Source of the DNA: Ruania albidiflava DSM 18029
GTDB lineage: Bacteria > Actinomycetota > Actinomycetes > Actinomycetales > Beutenbergiaceae
Reading direction: 5' to 3'
NCBI RefSeq assembly: GCF_000421225.1
Contig: NZ_ATWL01000003.1
Location: 1-64,000 of the forward strand
Length of the DNA: 64,000 bases
Part shown: one piece after another, positions 54,997 through 64,000 of the stretch
Position numbering within the stretch: position 1 is the first letter of the stretch
How the letters are laid out: each line of letters begins with the position of its first letter
Translations under genes and position numbers: made by a program
Notes under the pieces: generated by a model
The model's input: only the letters and a program-made list of their open reading frames with translations
The model's database searches: none
Told to the model about the DNA's origin: nothing

Positions 54997-55506
54997 TCAC
55001 GTCCGCCGGCCGGAGAGCGGCACCACGAGCACCGGGATGTGCTGCGTGTGCGCCAGGTGGCCGCCCACAGAGCCGCCGATCAGCTCGTTCATCCAGCCGG
55101 CGAAGCCAGGTCGACGGCTGCCCACGACGATCATCGGGGCCTGGTACTCCCGCGCCACCCGGCCCAGACCGCGGGCGACCTCACCCGCGGTGTAGACGAA
55201 CCGCCAGGAGAGCTCTCGGCCCTGCAGGTGCTGCTGCACGAACTCGATCAGCGCATCCTCGACCTCGGTGGGATCGTCGTCAGCATCATCGGGGTCCACC
55301 GGCACGGTCGCCACGGAGCCGGCCATCTCTGCGGAGACGACCAGATGGCCTGGGTCGACCCACACGCACAGCACACCAGTCCCGAGCTGCTCGGCGAACT
55401 CCCGGGCCCGGTCCAGCACGTGCGGGTCCTGGCCGGGTTCGATGCCCACGACGACCGGGCGCTCCTTCGGCTCCCCGACCCACGGGTGGTCACGGGTGAT
55501 CGTCAT
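54997..55506 (-). CDS. Universal stress protein (UspA family)
   Basis: A 169-residue single-domain Usp. RPVVVGIEPGQDPHVLDRA is the first strand and helix, and IVVGSRRPGFAGWMNELIGG with SVGGHLAHTQHIPVLVVP is the nucleotide-binding G-x2-G-x9-G region. An acidic loop (VDPDDADDDPTEVED) is inserted after the third strand. ATG 55506 gives the compact protein; an upstream ATG would add a non-homologous Cys-rich stretch. Confidence 0.87.
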   Translation of the reverse strand: MTITRDHPWVGEPKERPVVVGIEPGQDPHVLDRAREFAEQLGTGVLCVWVDPGHLVVSAEMAGSVATVPVDPDDADDDPTEVEDALIEFVQQHLQGRELSWRFVYTAGEVARGLGRVAREYQAPMIVVGSRRPGFAGWMNELIGGSVGGHLAHTQHIPVLVVPLSGRRT

Positions 55507-55663
55507 GGCTGCCGCCGCCGGGTGCGCTGCCGTTCTCGATAGTTGGAGCCGGACTGGTGCATAGCAGCACGGTACGCCCCTCTGGCAAGCGGCGCAGGCT
55601 CCGAGCGCACTGTGCACGCAGGCTCATCTGGCCGCATCCCGCCTGGGGCTGCAGACTGGACAG

Positions 55664-56854
55664 ATGGTCACGACGGACGCCTCGGACGGGGAACAGCGCC
55701 CGAGTGTGCTGGCAGACCTGCTGCCGCTCGTCCTGCCGGAGGGCTACCAGGTCGATCCACGGCTGGCACCAGCCGCGCAGCGGGCCTGGTCCAGTGCCCG
55801 GCGCAAGCTGTACGCGCTGGTCACCGACCACCCCGACCAGTTTCCGATGTACACCACCGGCGGGCGGTGGGACTTCGAGGGTGAGGCGTGGACGAACTGG
55901 TGCGAAGGGTTCCTCGGCGGCCAGCTCTGGCTCGCGGCCGCGCACAGCAGCGGCGGCTACGCCGACTGGTACCGGTCCGCCGCTGAACGCTATTGCGCAC
56001 AGCTGCTGCCCCGCCGCACCGACGACACCGTGCACGACCTGGGCTTCCTGTTCTGGTCCAGCTACTACCGCTGGTATGCCGTCACCGGTGAGGAAGCCCT
56101 GCGGGAGGTGCTCATCACCGCCAGGCGGACGATGGCCAGCAGGTTCCGCAGCGCCGGCGGCTACCTGCCCAGCTTCCGCGGTCCGGAGTCCCTGTTCATC
56201 GACATCATGATGAACGTGCACCTGGTCTACTACGCGGCCGCGCAGACCGGTGACGCCGAGCTGGCGGACGTGGCCAGCAGGCACTGCCTGACCACTCGCC
56301 GGTACCTGGTCCGCGGTGACGGGTCAGCGGCGCACGAGGGCATCTTCGATCCCGGCACCGGCGAGTTCCTGCGGCAGAGCACCCAGCAGGGGTACCGGGC
56401 GGACGGTTCCTGGGCGCGCGGGCAGGCCTGGGCGCTGCACGGGTTCGGCACCGTGTACCGGTTCACCGGCGACCGGCGGTTCCTGCAGACCGCGTGCGGC
56501 TGCGCCGACTTCTGGCTGGAGCGCACCCGGGATGCTCTGGTGCCACCGAACGACTGGTCCGAACCGCAACCGGCCCGTCCGCACGAGTCCTCGGCTGCGG
56601 CCGCCGCAGCCGCCGGGCTGTGGCAGCTGGCCGGCCTGGTGCAGGACCACTCGCGCGCCCGCGCGTACGCCGACCACGCGGTGTCCACCCTCCTGGAGCT
56701 CACCGGCCCGGACTTCCTCAGCCCACGCGAGGACGACCGGGACGGGCTGCTCAAGCACGCCAGCTACCACGAGGCCAAGGGGCTCGGTGTGGACGAGTCG
56801 GTGATGTGGGGCGACTACTTCCTCCTCGACGCCCTGGACCAGGTGCTCGCCTGA
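55664..56854 (+). CDS. GH88 unsaturated glucuronyl hydrolase
   Basis: A 396-residue alpha6/alpha6-barrel hydrolase. TVHDLGFLFWSSYYRW carries one catalytic Asp (about residue 125) and GPESLFIDIMMNVHLVYYAA the second (about 180). RADGSWARGQAWALHG and MWGDYFLLDAL are further family marks. It removes unsaturated uronic residues that polysaccharide lyases leave on oligosaccharides, so it could complete the work of the heparinase-like protein at 44290. There is no signal peptide. Confidence 0.9.
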   Translation: MVTTDASDGEQRPSVLADLLPLVLPEGYQVDPRLAPAAQRAWSSARRKLYALVTDHPDQFPMYTTGGRWDFEGEAWTNWCEGFLGGQLWLAAAHSSGGYADWYRSAAERYCAQLLPRRTDDTVHDLGFLFWSSYYRWYAVTGEEALREVLITARRTMASRFRSAGGYLPSFRGPESLFIDIMMNVHLVYYAAAQTGDAELADVASRHCLTTRRYLVRGDGSAAHEGIFDPGTGEFLRQSTQQGYRADGSWARGQAWALHGFGTVYRFTGDRRFLQTACGCADFWLERTRDALVPPNDWSEPQPARPHESSAAAAAAAGLWQLAGLVQDHSRARAYADHAVSTLLELTGPDFLSPREDDRDGLLKHASYHEAKGLGVDESVMWGDYFLLDALDQVLA

Positions 56855-56864
56855 GCCCCTGCCT

Positions 56865-56913
56865 GCAAGGTCGAGCGAACCGGGCAGCGGTGCCCGGTCT
56901 TTCGTGACCTTGC
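56865..56913 (+). terminator. Terminator after GH88 gene
   Basis: A stem with outer GCAAGGTC/GACCTTGC and inner ACCGGGCA/TGCCCGGT around a GCGG loop, with CTTT after the inner stem. It starts 11 bp after the GH88 stop. Confidence 0.75.
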
Positions 56914-56979
56914 GGAGGGGGCGGGCCCGGCCGGGTACCCTGTGGGCCGTGCCCACTCGCCGCGAGCCCCGGGGGTTCC

Positions 56980-59301
56980 ATGCCTGACGTCCACCAGCCC
57001 GACACCGTGGCCCACGCGGCCGAGACCCCCGAGCTGGAGCAGCCGTACGCCGAGCTCGGCCTCACCGAGGGCGAGTACGCCCAGATCCGCGACCTGCTCG
57101 GGCGCCGGCCCACCGCCGCCGAGCTCGCGATGTACTCGGTGATGTGGTCCGAGCACTGCTCCTACTCCTCCTCCCGGGCGCACCTGCGCCAGTTCGGGGA
57201 GAAGACCACCGAGGAGATGCGCGCCCACCTGCTCGTGGGCATCGGCCAGAACGCCGGGGTGGTGGACATCGGCGACGGCTGGGCGGTCACCTTCAAGGTG
57301 GAGTCGCACAACCACCCCTCGTTCGTCGAGCCTTACCAGGGTGCGGCTACCGGCGTCGGCGGGATCGTGCGGGACATCATCTCCATGGGCGCCCGGCCGG
57401 TGGCGGTGATGGACCAGCTGCGGTTCGGTGCGGTGGACCACCCGGACACCCAACGGGTGGTGCACGGGGTGGTCGCCGGTGTGGGCGGATACGGCAACAG
57501 CCTCGGCCTGCCGAACATCGGTGGCGAGCTGGAGTTCGACTCCTCCTACCAGCGCAACCCGCTGGTGAACGCCCTGTGCGTGGGGGTGCTGCGGCACGAG
57601 GACATCCACCTGGCGAACGCTGAGGGCGTGGGCAACAAGGTGGTGCTGTTCGGCGCCCGCACCGGCGGGGACGGCATCGGTGGCGCATCCATCCTGGCGA
57701 GCGAGACCTTCGACGCTGACAAGCCGTCCAAGCGCCCCAGCGTGCAGGTCGGCGACCCGTTCATGGAGAAGGTGCTCATCGAGTGCTGCCTGGAGCTGTT
57801 CTCCGCCCGCGTGGTGGAGGCCATCCAGGACCTCGGCGCCGCCGGCATCTCGTGCGCCACCAGCGAGCTCGCCTCCAACGGAGACGGCGGGATGCACGTG
57901 GACCTGGAGAACGTGCTGCTGCGCGACCCCACGCTGACCGCCGGCGAGATCCTGATGAGCGAGTCGCAGGAGCGGATGATGGCGGTGGTCGCCCCGGACG
58001 AGCTCTCCGAGTTCCTGGCCATCACCGAGAAGTGGGACGTGGAGACCGCGGTGATCGGCGAGGTCACCGACACCGGCCGGCTGACCATCGACCACCACGG
58101 GCACCGGATCGTGGACGTGGACCCGCGCACCGTCGCCCACGACAGCCCGGTCTACGACCGGCCCTACGCCAAGCCCGCTTGGCAGGACGCCCTCAACGCC
58201 GACGACGCCGCTCACCTGCCCCGGCCCACCGCACCGGAGCAGGTGCGGGAGCAGCTGCTGGCGCTGGTCGCCTCCCCGAACCTCGCGTCCAAGTCCTGGG
58301 TCACCGACCAGTACGACCGGTACGTGCAGGGCAACACCGCCATGGCCCAGCCGGACGATGCCGGAGTGGTCCGGGTGGACGAGAGCAGCGGGCTGGGCGT
58401 GGCGCTGGCCACCGACGCCAACGGCCGGTTCGCCAAGCTCGACCCGTACGTCGGCGCCCAGCTCGCGCTCGCCGAGGCCTACCGGAACGTGGCTGCTGTG
58501 GGCGCCCGCCCGCTGGCCGTGACGGACTGCCTGAACTTCGGTTCCCCGGAGGACCCGGACGCGATGTGGCAGCTGGTGCAGGCCATCACCGGGCTGGCCG
58601 ACGCCTGCGCTGAGCTCGGGGTGCCGGTCACCGGCGGGAACGTGTCCCTGTACAACTCGACCTTGGCCGGAGAGGTCGGCGTGGGGCACATCGACGCCTC
58701 GATCAACCCCACCCCGGTGGTCGGGGTGCTCGGGGTGCTCGACGACGTCGCTCGGGTGACGCCTTCAGCCTGGGCTGAGGACGGACTGGAGGTGTACCTG
58801 CTCGGTACCACGGCAGTGGACCTGTCCGGCTCGGTGTGGGCGCAGGTGACCCACGACCACCTGGGCGGCCGGCCGCCGGCCGCCGACCTGGCCGCGGAGC
58901 GGAACCTGGCCGAGGTGCTCATCGGCGCCGGTCGCTCCGGGCTTGCCCGTGCCGCGCACGACCTGTCTGACGGGGGGCTTGCCCAGTCCCTGACCGACGC
59001 AGTGCTGCGGCATGGCATCGGGGTGGAGGTGGAGCTGGCCGAGCTGCTGGAGCGGGACGGGGTGGACCTGGCCACGGCGTTGTTCGCCGAGACCGGCGCC
59101 CGCGCGCTGGTGGCGGTGGATGCCGGCCGTGCCGGTGACCTCGCCGAGCTGGCCGCCCGGCACCAGGTGCCGCTGTTGCGGCTGGGGGTGACCGGCGGCG
59201 ACGCTATGTCGGTGGCCGGCGCGTTCCAGGTGGAGCTGGCCGAGCTGCGCAGGGCGCACGAGGACACCCTGCCGCAGATCTTCGGCGCCAACCCTGCGTG
59301 A
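56980..59301 (+). CDS. purL: FGAM synthase large subunit PurL
   Basis: A 773-residue small-type PurL that uses ATP and ammonia from PurQ to convert FGAR to FGAM. Landmarks are [19 protein letters not shown] (catalytic His region), [50 protein letters not shown] and [14 protein letters not shown]. It needs PurS and PurQ, encoded near 29.5 kb. The following sterol carrier family gene at 63690 is a common neighbour of purL/purF in actinobacteria. Confidence 0.97.
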   Translation: MPDVHQPDTVAHAAETPELEQPYAELGLTEGEYAQIRDLLGRRPTAAELAMYSVMWSEHCSYSSSRAHLRQFGEKTTEEMRAHLLVGIGQNAGVVDIGDGWAVTFKVESHNHPSFVEPYQGAATGVGGIVRDIISMGARPVAVMDQLRFGAVDHPDTQRVVHGVVAGVGGYGNSLGLPNIGGELEFDSSYQRNPLVNALCVGVLRHEDIHLANAEGVGNKVVLFGARTGGDGIGGASILASETFDADKPSKRPSVQVGDPFMEKVLIECCLELFSARVVEAIQDLGAAGISCATSELASNGDGGMHVDLENVLLRDPTLTAGEILMSESQERMMAVVAPDELSEFLAITEKWDVETAVIGEVTDTGRLTIDHHGHRIVDVDPRTVAHDSPVYDRPYAKPAWQDALNADDAAHLPRPTAPEQVREQLLALVASPNLASKSWVTDQYDRYVQGNTAMAQPDDAGVVRVDESSGLGVALATDANGRFAKLDPYVGAQLALAEAYRNVAAVGARPLAVTDCLNFGSPEDPDAMWQLVQAITGLADACAELGVPVTGGNVSLYNSTLAGEVGVGHIDASINPTPVVGVLGVLDDVARVTPSAWAEDGLEVYLLGTTAVDLSGSVWAQVTHDHLGGRPPAADLAAERNLAEVLIGAGRSGLARAAHDLSDGGLAQSLTDAVLRHGIGVEVELAELLERDGVDLATALFAETGARALVAVDAGRAGDLAELAARHQVPLLRLGVTGGDAMSVAGAFQVELAELRRAHEDTLPQIFGANPA

Positions 59302-59403
59302 AACGAATCAGGCGATACTTCCTGCGCGGAGTCGTGCTCTGCGGTATCGCTCCGGCGGCGTAGCTGCCGAACCCGTCGACCCGGAGCGGCGTAGCCTGGG
59401 CCG

Positions 59404-60333
59404 ATGAGGTCAACTGCACTGCCCGGTGCCGGTGAACGCACCCTGGTCCATGGTGACCACGAGGCGATCATCGTCGAGACCGGCGCCGGAATCCGCAGCT
59501 ACACCCTGGACGGTGTGCACCTGCTCGGCGGTTACCCGCCTGGGGCGCTGTGCCCGAGCGCTCGTGGCCAGTGGCTTGTGCCGTGGCCGAACCGTATCCG
59601 CGGTGGGAAGTACACCTATGGCGACGAGGAGCAGGTGCTCCCGGTCCAGGACCCGGAGCCGGACTCTGCGATCCACGGGCTAGCCCGCTGGGTGCCGTTC
59701 GGTGTGCTCGACCAGGATGCCTCCCGGGTGGAGCTCGGTGCCGTGCTGCCCGCCCGACCCGGCTATCCGTGGCCGCTGGAGATGCGGGTGCTCTGGGAGC
59801 TGTCCGCCGACGGTCTGGCCGCCGCGCTGCGGGTACGCAACCTCGCCACCGAACCAGTGCCGTTCGGTGCCGGCGCACACCCCTACCTGGCGGCCGGCGG
59901 CACGTTCCGGGAGCTGGTCGACGCCGCGCAGATCACCGTGCCCGGCGCCACCCGGCTGACCGGGGAGAACTCGTTCCTCACCGACCGCAAGAGCGTGGAC
60001 GAATCCGACGACTTCCGCACCGCCCGCCGGATCGGCACCCATGAGCTGGGCCTGTACACCGACCTGGACCGGGACGACGACGGCCTCGCCCGGGTGGTCT
60101 TCGACCGGGAGGACGGCTGGCAGGTCACCCTCTGGCAGGACGAGTCCTGGCCGTTCGTGCTGCTGTACACCTCCGACCAGGTCAGCGACACCGAGGGCCG
60201 CCGCACCTCGGTCGCGGTGGAGCCGATGACCTGTGCCGTGGATGCGTTCAACTCCGGCGACGGGCTGATCACGCTGGCACCGGGGGAGGAGTTCACCGGC
60301 CGCTGGGGCATCGCCGTCCGTCAGCCGCACTGA
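59404..60333 (+). CDS. Aldose 1-epimerase family protein
   Basis: A 309-residue GalM-like mutarotase. WLVPWPNRIRGGKY (substrate Asn/Arg), IHGLARWVPF (His), FGAGAHPYLAA (catalytic His) and VAVEPMTCAVDAFN (catalytic Glu) are all visible. The Glu-Pro-Met-Thr form is typical of the YeaD/uncharacterised actinobacterial branch. It interconverts sugar anomers in the cytoplasm; the preferred sugar is unknown. Confidence 0.88.
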   Translation: MRSTALPGAGERTLVHGDHEAIIVETGAGIRSYTLDGVHLLGGYPPGALCPSARGQWLVPWPNRIRGGKYTYGDEEQVLPVQDPEPDSAIHGLARWVPFGVLDQDASRVELGAVLPARPGYPWPLEMRVLWELSADGLAAALRVRNLATEPVPFGAGAHPYLAAGGTFRELVDAAQITVPGATRLTGENSFLTDRKSVDESDDFRTARRIGTHELGLYTDLDRDDDGLARVVFDREDGWQVTLWQDESWPFVLLYTSDQVSDTEGRRTSVAVEPMTCAVDAFNSGDGLITLAPGEEFTGRWGIAVRQPH

Positions 60334-60346
60334 GGCGCCCGTACCT

Positions 60347-60408
60347 GCGCGAACGCTCTGGTCTGCGGCCAGCAACCGCCTTCCCGCCGCAGACCAGAGC
60401 GTTCGCGC
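60347..60408 (+). terminator. 22-bp perfect inverted repeat
   Basis: Arms 60347-60368 and 60387-60408 are perfectly complementary over 22 bp with an 18-base loop; the left arm begins GCGCGAACGCTCTGG. It follows the aldose-epimerase stop and precedes the malic enzyme gene. Arm ends (CGCGAACGC and GCGG) match the element at 15479. Confidence 0.72.
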
Positions 60409-60568
60409 CTGTGGAGTCGGACACGCACTGGGTGTCTCGCCCCGCGGAAGCGTCCTCTCGGTCTACGATGGCTAGTGCCGGACCTGTTCGCTGCCGAGCG
60501 GACACCAGGGAGGGTCCGGATTCGTGCCGGCCGCGATGGGGCCGCCGGAAGACCAGAGAAGGTAGGCG

Positions 60569-61987
<1,419 letters not shown>

Positions 61988-62012
61988 GGGCCTGGGCCGA
62001 CCTGCGCGCAGG

Positions 62013-63077
62013 TCAGCGGTACTGGGCGACCAGCGGACAGGTGAACGTGTCCCGCACGCCCAGGCCGACCTCGTTCAGGTGCCGGACGACGATCACGTAC
62101 GAGGTCCACAGGCTGGTCTCGGTGTAGGTGACCGAGTGCTCGGCGCAGAACTTGCGCACCATCGGGGCGACCGCCCGCAGGTTCGGCCGCGGCATGTTCG
62201 GGAACAGGTGGTGCTCCACCTGGAAGTTCAGCCCGCCCATGACCACGTCCACCCAACGCCCACCGGTGATGTTCCGGCTCATCAGCGTCTGCCGGCGGAG
62301 GAAGTCCAGTCGCAGGTCCTTCGGCACGATCGGCATGCCCTTGTGGTTCGGCGCGAACGAGGCGCCCATGTACAGGCCAAACACTGCCAGCTGCACACCG
62401 AGGAACGCAGCAGCAACCCCCGGGGACAGGACCAGGAACAGGAACGCGGGGAAGCCGAGCAGCCGTACGGCCAGTAGCGTGACCTCCAGCCCGCGCCGTT
62501 TCAGCCGGTCCCGGCTGAGCACGCGACGGGTGCTGGTCACGTGCAGGTCCAGCCCCTCCAGGAGCAGCAGCGGGAAGAACGCCCACCCCTGCCGGCGCAC
62601 GAACCAGTCGGTCACCGGGTGCCGGCGTGCATCGGCCTGCTCCGGGGTGAAGGACACCACCGGCAGATCGATGTCCGGGTCGGCACCGCGCTTGTTCGGG
62701 TTCGCGTGGTGGCGGGAGTGCTTGCTCTGCCACCAGCCGTGGCTCAGGCCCACGAACAGGTTCGCCAGGATGAGCGCCGTCCAGTCGTTCCACTTTCCGG
62801 AGGCGAAGATCTGCCGGTGCGCGGCGTCATGGCCGAGGAAGGCGATCTGGGTCATCAGGATGCCCATACCCGCGGCCACGGCCAGCTGCCACCAGGAGTC
62901 ACCGACGAGAAGGATGACGCCGAAGGTCGCCAGGAACGCGGCTCCGGCGCCGGCTAGGCGGAGCCAGTAGTAGCCGTACCGGCGCTCCAGCAGGCCGGTG
63001 GTGCGGACAGCAGCAGTCAGTGCGGTGAACTGGCTGACGTGCCGGTCTCGGGGGCGTTCGGGTGCGGTGGCGGTCAT
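62013..63077 (-). CDS. Membrane fatty acid desaturase
   Basis: A 354-residue di-iron acyl desaturase with four membrane segments. The three His boxes are LGHDAAHRQIF, HSRHHANPNKRGADPD and QVEHHLFPNMPRPNL. It introduces a double bond into fatty acyl chains, usually to keep membranes fluid in the cold. GGAGG lies 5 bases before ATG 63077. It sits directly downstream of a cold-shock gene on the same strand, a functionally coherent pair, though a terminator-like stem lies between. Confidence 0.92.
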   Translation of the reverse strand: MTATAPERPRDRHVSQFTALTAAVRTTGLLERRYGYYWLRLAGAGAAFLATFGVILLVGDSWWQLAVAAGMGILMTQIAFLGHDAAHRQIFASGKWNDWTALILANLFVGLSHGWWQSKHSRHHANPNKRGADPDIDLPVVSFTPEQADARRHPVTDWFVRRQGWAFFPLLLLEGLDLHVTSTRRVLSRDRLKRRGLEVTLLAVRLLGFPAFLFLVLSPGVAAAFLGVQLAVFGLYMGASFAPNHKGMPIVPKDLRLDFLRRQTLMSRNITGGRWVDVVMGGLNFQVEHHLFPNMPRPNLRAVAPMVRKFCAEHSVTYTETSLWTSYVIVVRHLNEVGLGVRDTFTCPLVAQYR

Positions 63078-63139
63078 GGTCGCCTCCAGGAGGGTGGGGT
63101 GGACCCGAACTGCGGGTCCGTCAAGAGGTCGGAGGCGTG

Positions 63140-63155
63140 CCGACGACGTCGTCGG
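63140..63155. promoter_or_regulatory. 16-bp palindrome upstream of desaturase
   Basis: CCGACGACGTCGTCGG is a perfect 16-bp palindrome 63 bp upstream of the desaturase start. A second, 7-bp inverted repeat (GGACCCG/CGGGTCC, 63101-63119) lies between it and the gene. It is a candidate operator for a dimeric regulator; none is assigned. Confidence 0.45.
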
Positions 63156-63197
63156 TGGGGTGGTTGTGGGGTGGTCCAGGACCTCGTCCACCTGGGT

Positions 63198-63226
63198 GCC
63201 GGCAGCCCCGCTGAGGGGCCGCCGGC
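63198..63226 (-). terminator. Stem-loop after cold-shock gene
   Basis: GCCGGCAGCCCC and GGGGCCGCCGGC form a GC-rich stem with one mismatch, 12 bp past the cold-shock stop on the minus strand. There is no T-tract. Confidence 0.55.
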
Positions 63227-63237
63227 AGTGCGCTGGA

Positions 63238-63441
63238 TCAGAGAGCGCGGACGCTGGCGGCCTGCGGACCCTTCGGGCCCTGGGTCACCTCGAACTCCAC
63301 GCGCTGGTTCTCCTCCAGCGAGCGGTAGCCGTCGGCCTCGATGGCCGAGTAGTGCGCGAACACGTCCGCGCTGCCGTCCTCAGGGGCGATGAAGCCAAAG
63401 CCCTTCTCGGCGTTGAACCACTTCACAGTTCCTGTGGTCAT
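63238..63441 (-). CDS. Cold-shock protein
   Basis: A 67-residue CSD protein binding single-stranded RNA and [20 protein letters not shown] holds RNP1 (KGFGFI) and VFAHYSAIE is the RNP2 region. AGGAGAAACCCC precedes the ATG. The long leader contains an intrinsic terminator-like hairpin, so expression may be controlled after transcription starts. Confidence 0.95.
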   Translation of the reverse strand: MTTGTVKWFNAEKGFGFIAPEDGSADVFAHYSAIEADGYRSLEENQRVEFEVTQGPKGPQAASVRAL

Positions 63442-63519
63442 GGGGTTTCTCCTACCAAATGTTCCAAGCCGACCGTCGGCCTGGGAAGCCACGGTGTCCG
63501 TCGACTTCATCTGGTGAAG

Positions 63520-63553
63520 AAAAACGCCCCGGAGCCTCGGCGGCTGGGGCGTT
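63520..63553 (-). terminator. Intrinsic terminator-like hairpin in cold-shock leader
   Basis: On the minus strand AACGCCCC and GGGGCGTT form a stem (with a short inner AGCC/GGCT stem) followed immediately by TTTTTCTT. It lies about 80 bases upstream of the cold-shock start, with no minus-strand gene seen further up to 64000, so it may work as a leader attenuator. Confidence 0.55.
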
Positions 63554-63689
63554 CGACGTTCGTTCACTGCAACCTTGTCTGTGAGTGTACATGGGATCCG
63601 GGGGAAGTGATAGTGCGCTGACGTGATGTGCGGCACGAGCTGGGCACGGAGTGTGCCGTCTCGCCGGGACAGCCCGGTAGATTCTTGCT

Positions 63690-64000
63690 GTGGCACGACG
63701 GCGGATCTCCCCTGGCGAAGGTCGGCGCGCCCTGGCGGCATGGCAGGGTGGGCAGGCGCAGCCTGCGCAGGTGCGCACGGCGGTGCGGTACACCCTCGAG
63801 GAGCTGGCCGAGCGGGTGCCGGGCACCTCGGTCGAGGTACGCGTACCGCCAGCGGGGGTGGTGCAGGTGATCGAGGGGCCCCGGCACACCCGCGGCACCC
63901 CACCGAACGTCGTGGAGACCGACCAGGACACGTGGTTGCGGCTGGTCACCGGTGACCTGACCTGGACGCAGGCGCTCGCCGCCGGGACCGTGGCCGCCTC
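63690..64000 (+). CDS. Sterol carrier family protein, 3' end outside window
   Basis: The frame from GTG 63690 is open to the window end (103 codons). It reads [57 protein letters not shown] and [19 protein letters not shown], the pattern of the actinobacterial sterol carrier (SCP2-like) family usually found next to purF or purL. It would bind a lipid-like ligand; function is unproven. Confidence 0.8.
   Translation, partial: MARRRISPGEGRRALAAWQGGQAQPAQVRTAVRYTLEELAERVPGTSVEVRVPPAGVVQVIEGPRHTRGTPPNVVETDQDTWLRLVTGDLTWTQALAAGTVAA

Overview
This window is a high-GC (about 70%) chromosomal segment of an actinobacterium. Short intergenic gaps, strong GC3 bias, GTG starts, a DtxR/IdeR-type iron box, an actinobacterial LexA box and families largely confined to Actinobacteria (DUF3151, an Rv2578c-type radical SAM protein, an HtdX/FabG4/FadA2 cluster) suggest Micrococcales, perhaps near Ruania or Beutenbergia. 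The genus is inference. I found no rRNA or tRNA gene.

Layout. 0-12.7 kb: an IS481-type transposase remnant, trmH, fba, a fused ABC transporter, a stress module (PAS-GAF-SpoIIE-HATPase phosphatase flanked by two STAS antagonists), DUF3151, a two-gene membrane operon preceded by four PhoP-like 11-bp repeats, and purA. 12.8-21.4 kb: MFS transporter, PatB/MalY-type lyase, OsmC, two tandem paralogous membrane proteins, and an abgT-pepA operon whose abgT has an in-frame TGA. 21.5-31.9 kb: purine genes (purD, purC, purS, purQ) interleaved with SRPBCC proteins, a cytochrome b561/molybdenum oxidoreductase fusion, a TNT-domain protein, rnhA and an AI-2E family exporter. 32-38.5 kb: fatty-acid block htdX-fabG4-fadA2 divergent from tetR-acyl-CoA dehydrogenase/oxidase, with GAGTA boxes between. 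38.6-44.2 kb: siderophore-interacting protein with an iron box, an HxlR regulon with two matching operators, a metallo-beta-lactamase, a frameshifted LLM oxidoreductase and a methyltransferase. 44.3-51 kb: heparinase-like lyase, SOS-box radical SAM protein, then a collapsed type I-E CRISPR-Cas locus (six repeats fused to a half cas3) divergent from a PD-(D/E)XK-like protein. 51-64 kb: aminotransferase, SGNH hydrolase, GerW, LacI regulator, universal stress protein, GH88, purL, aldose epimerase, malic enzyme, desaturase, cold-shock protein and the start of a sterol carrier family gene.

The purine genes (purA, D, C, S, Q, L) form a dispersed but co-located set. The stress module should form a partner-switching circuit. 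The lipid block has the makeup of a fatty-acid oxidation/elongation unit under one TetR regulator.

An unusual number of genes are broken: the transposase, abgT, one SRPBCC gene, a usp fragment, an azoR-like gene, the LLM oxidoreductase, cas3 and a membrane-protein tail. Several intergenic gaps carry long, near-perfect inverted repeats. The strongest leads are the CRISPR/cas3 collapse with its divergent nuclease-like neighbour, the YezG-like/TNT fusion, the PhoP-like repeat array and the paired HxlR operators.
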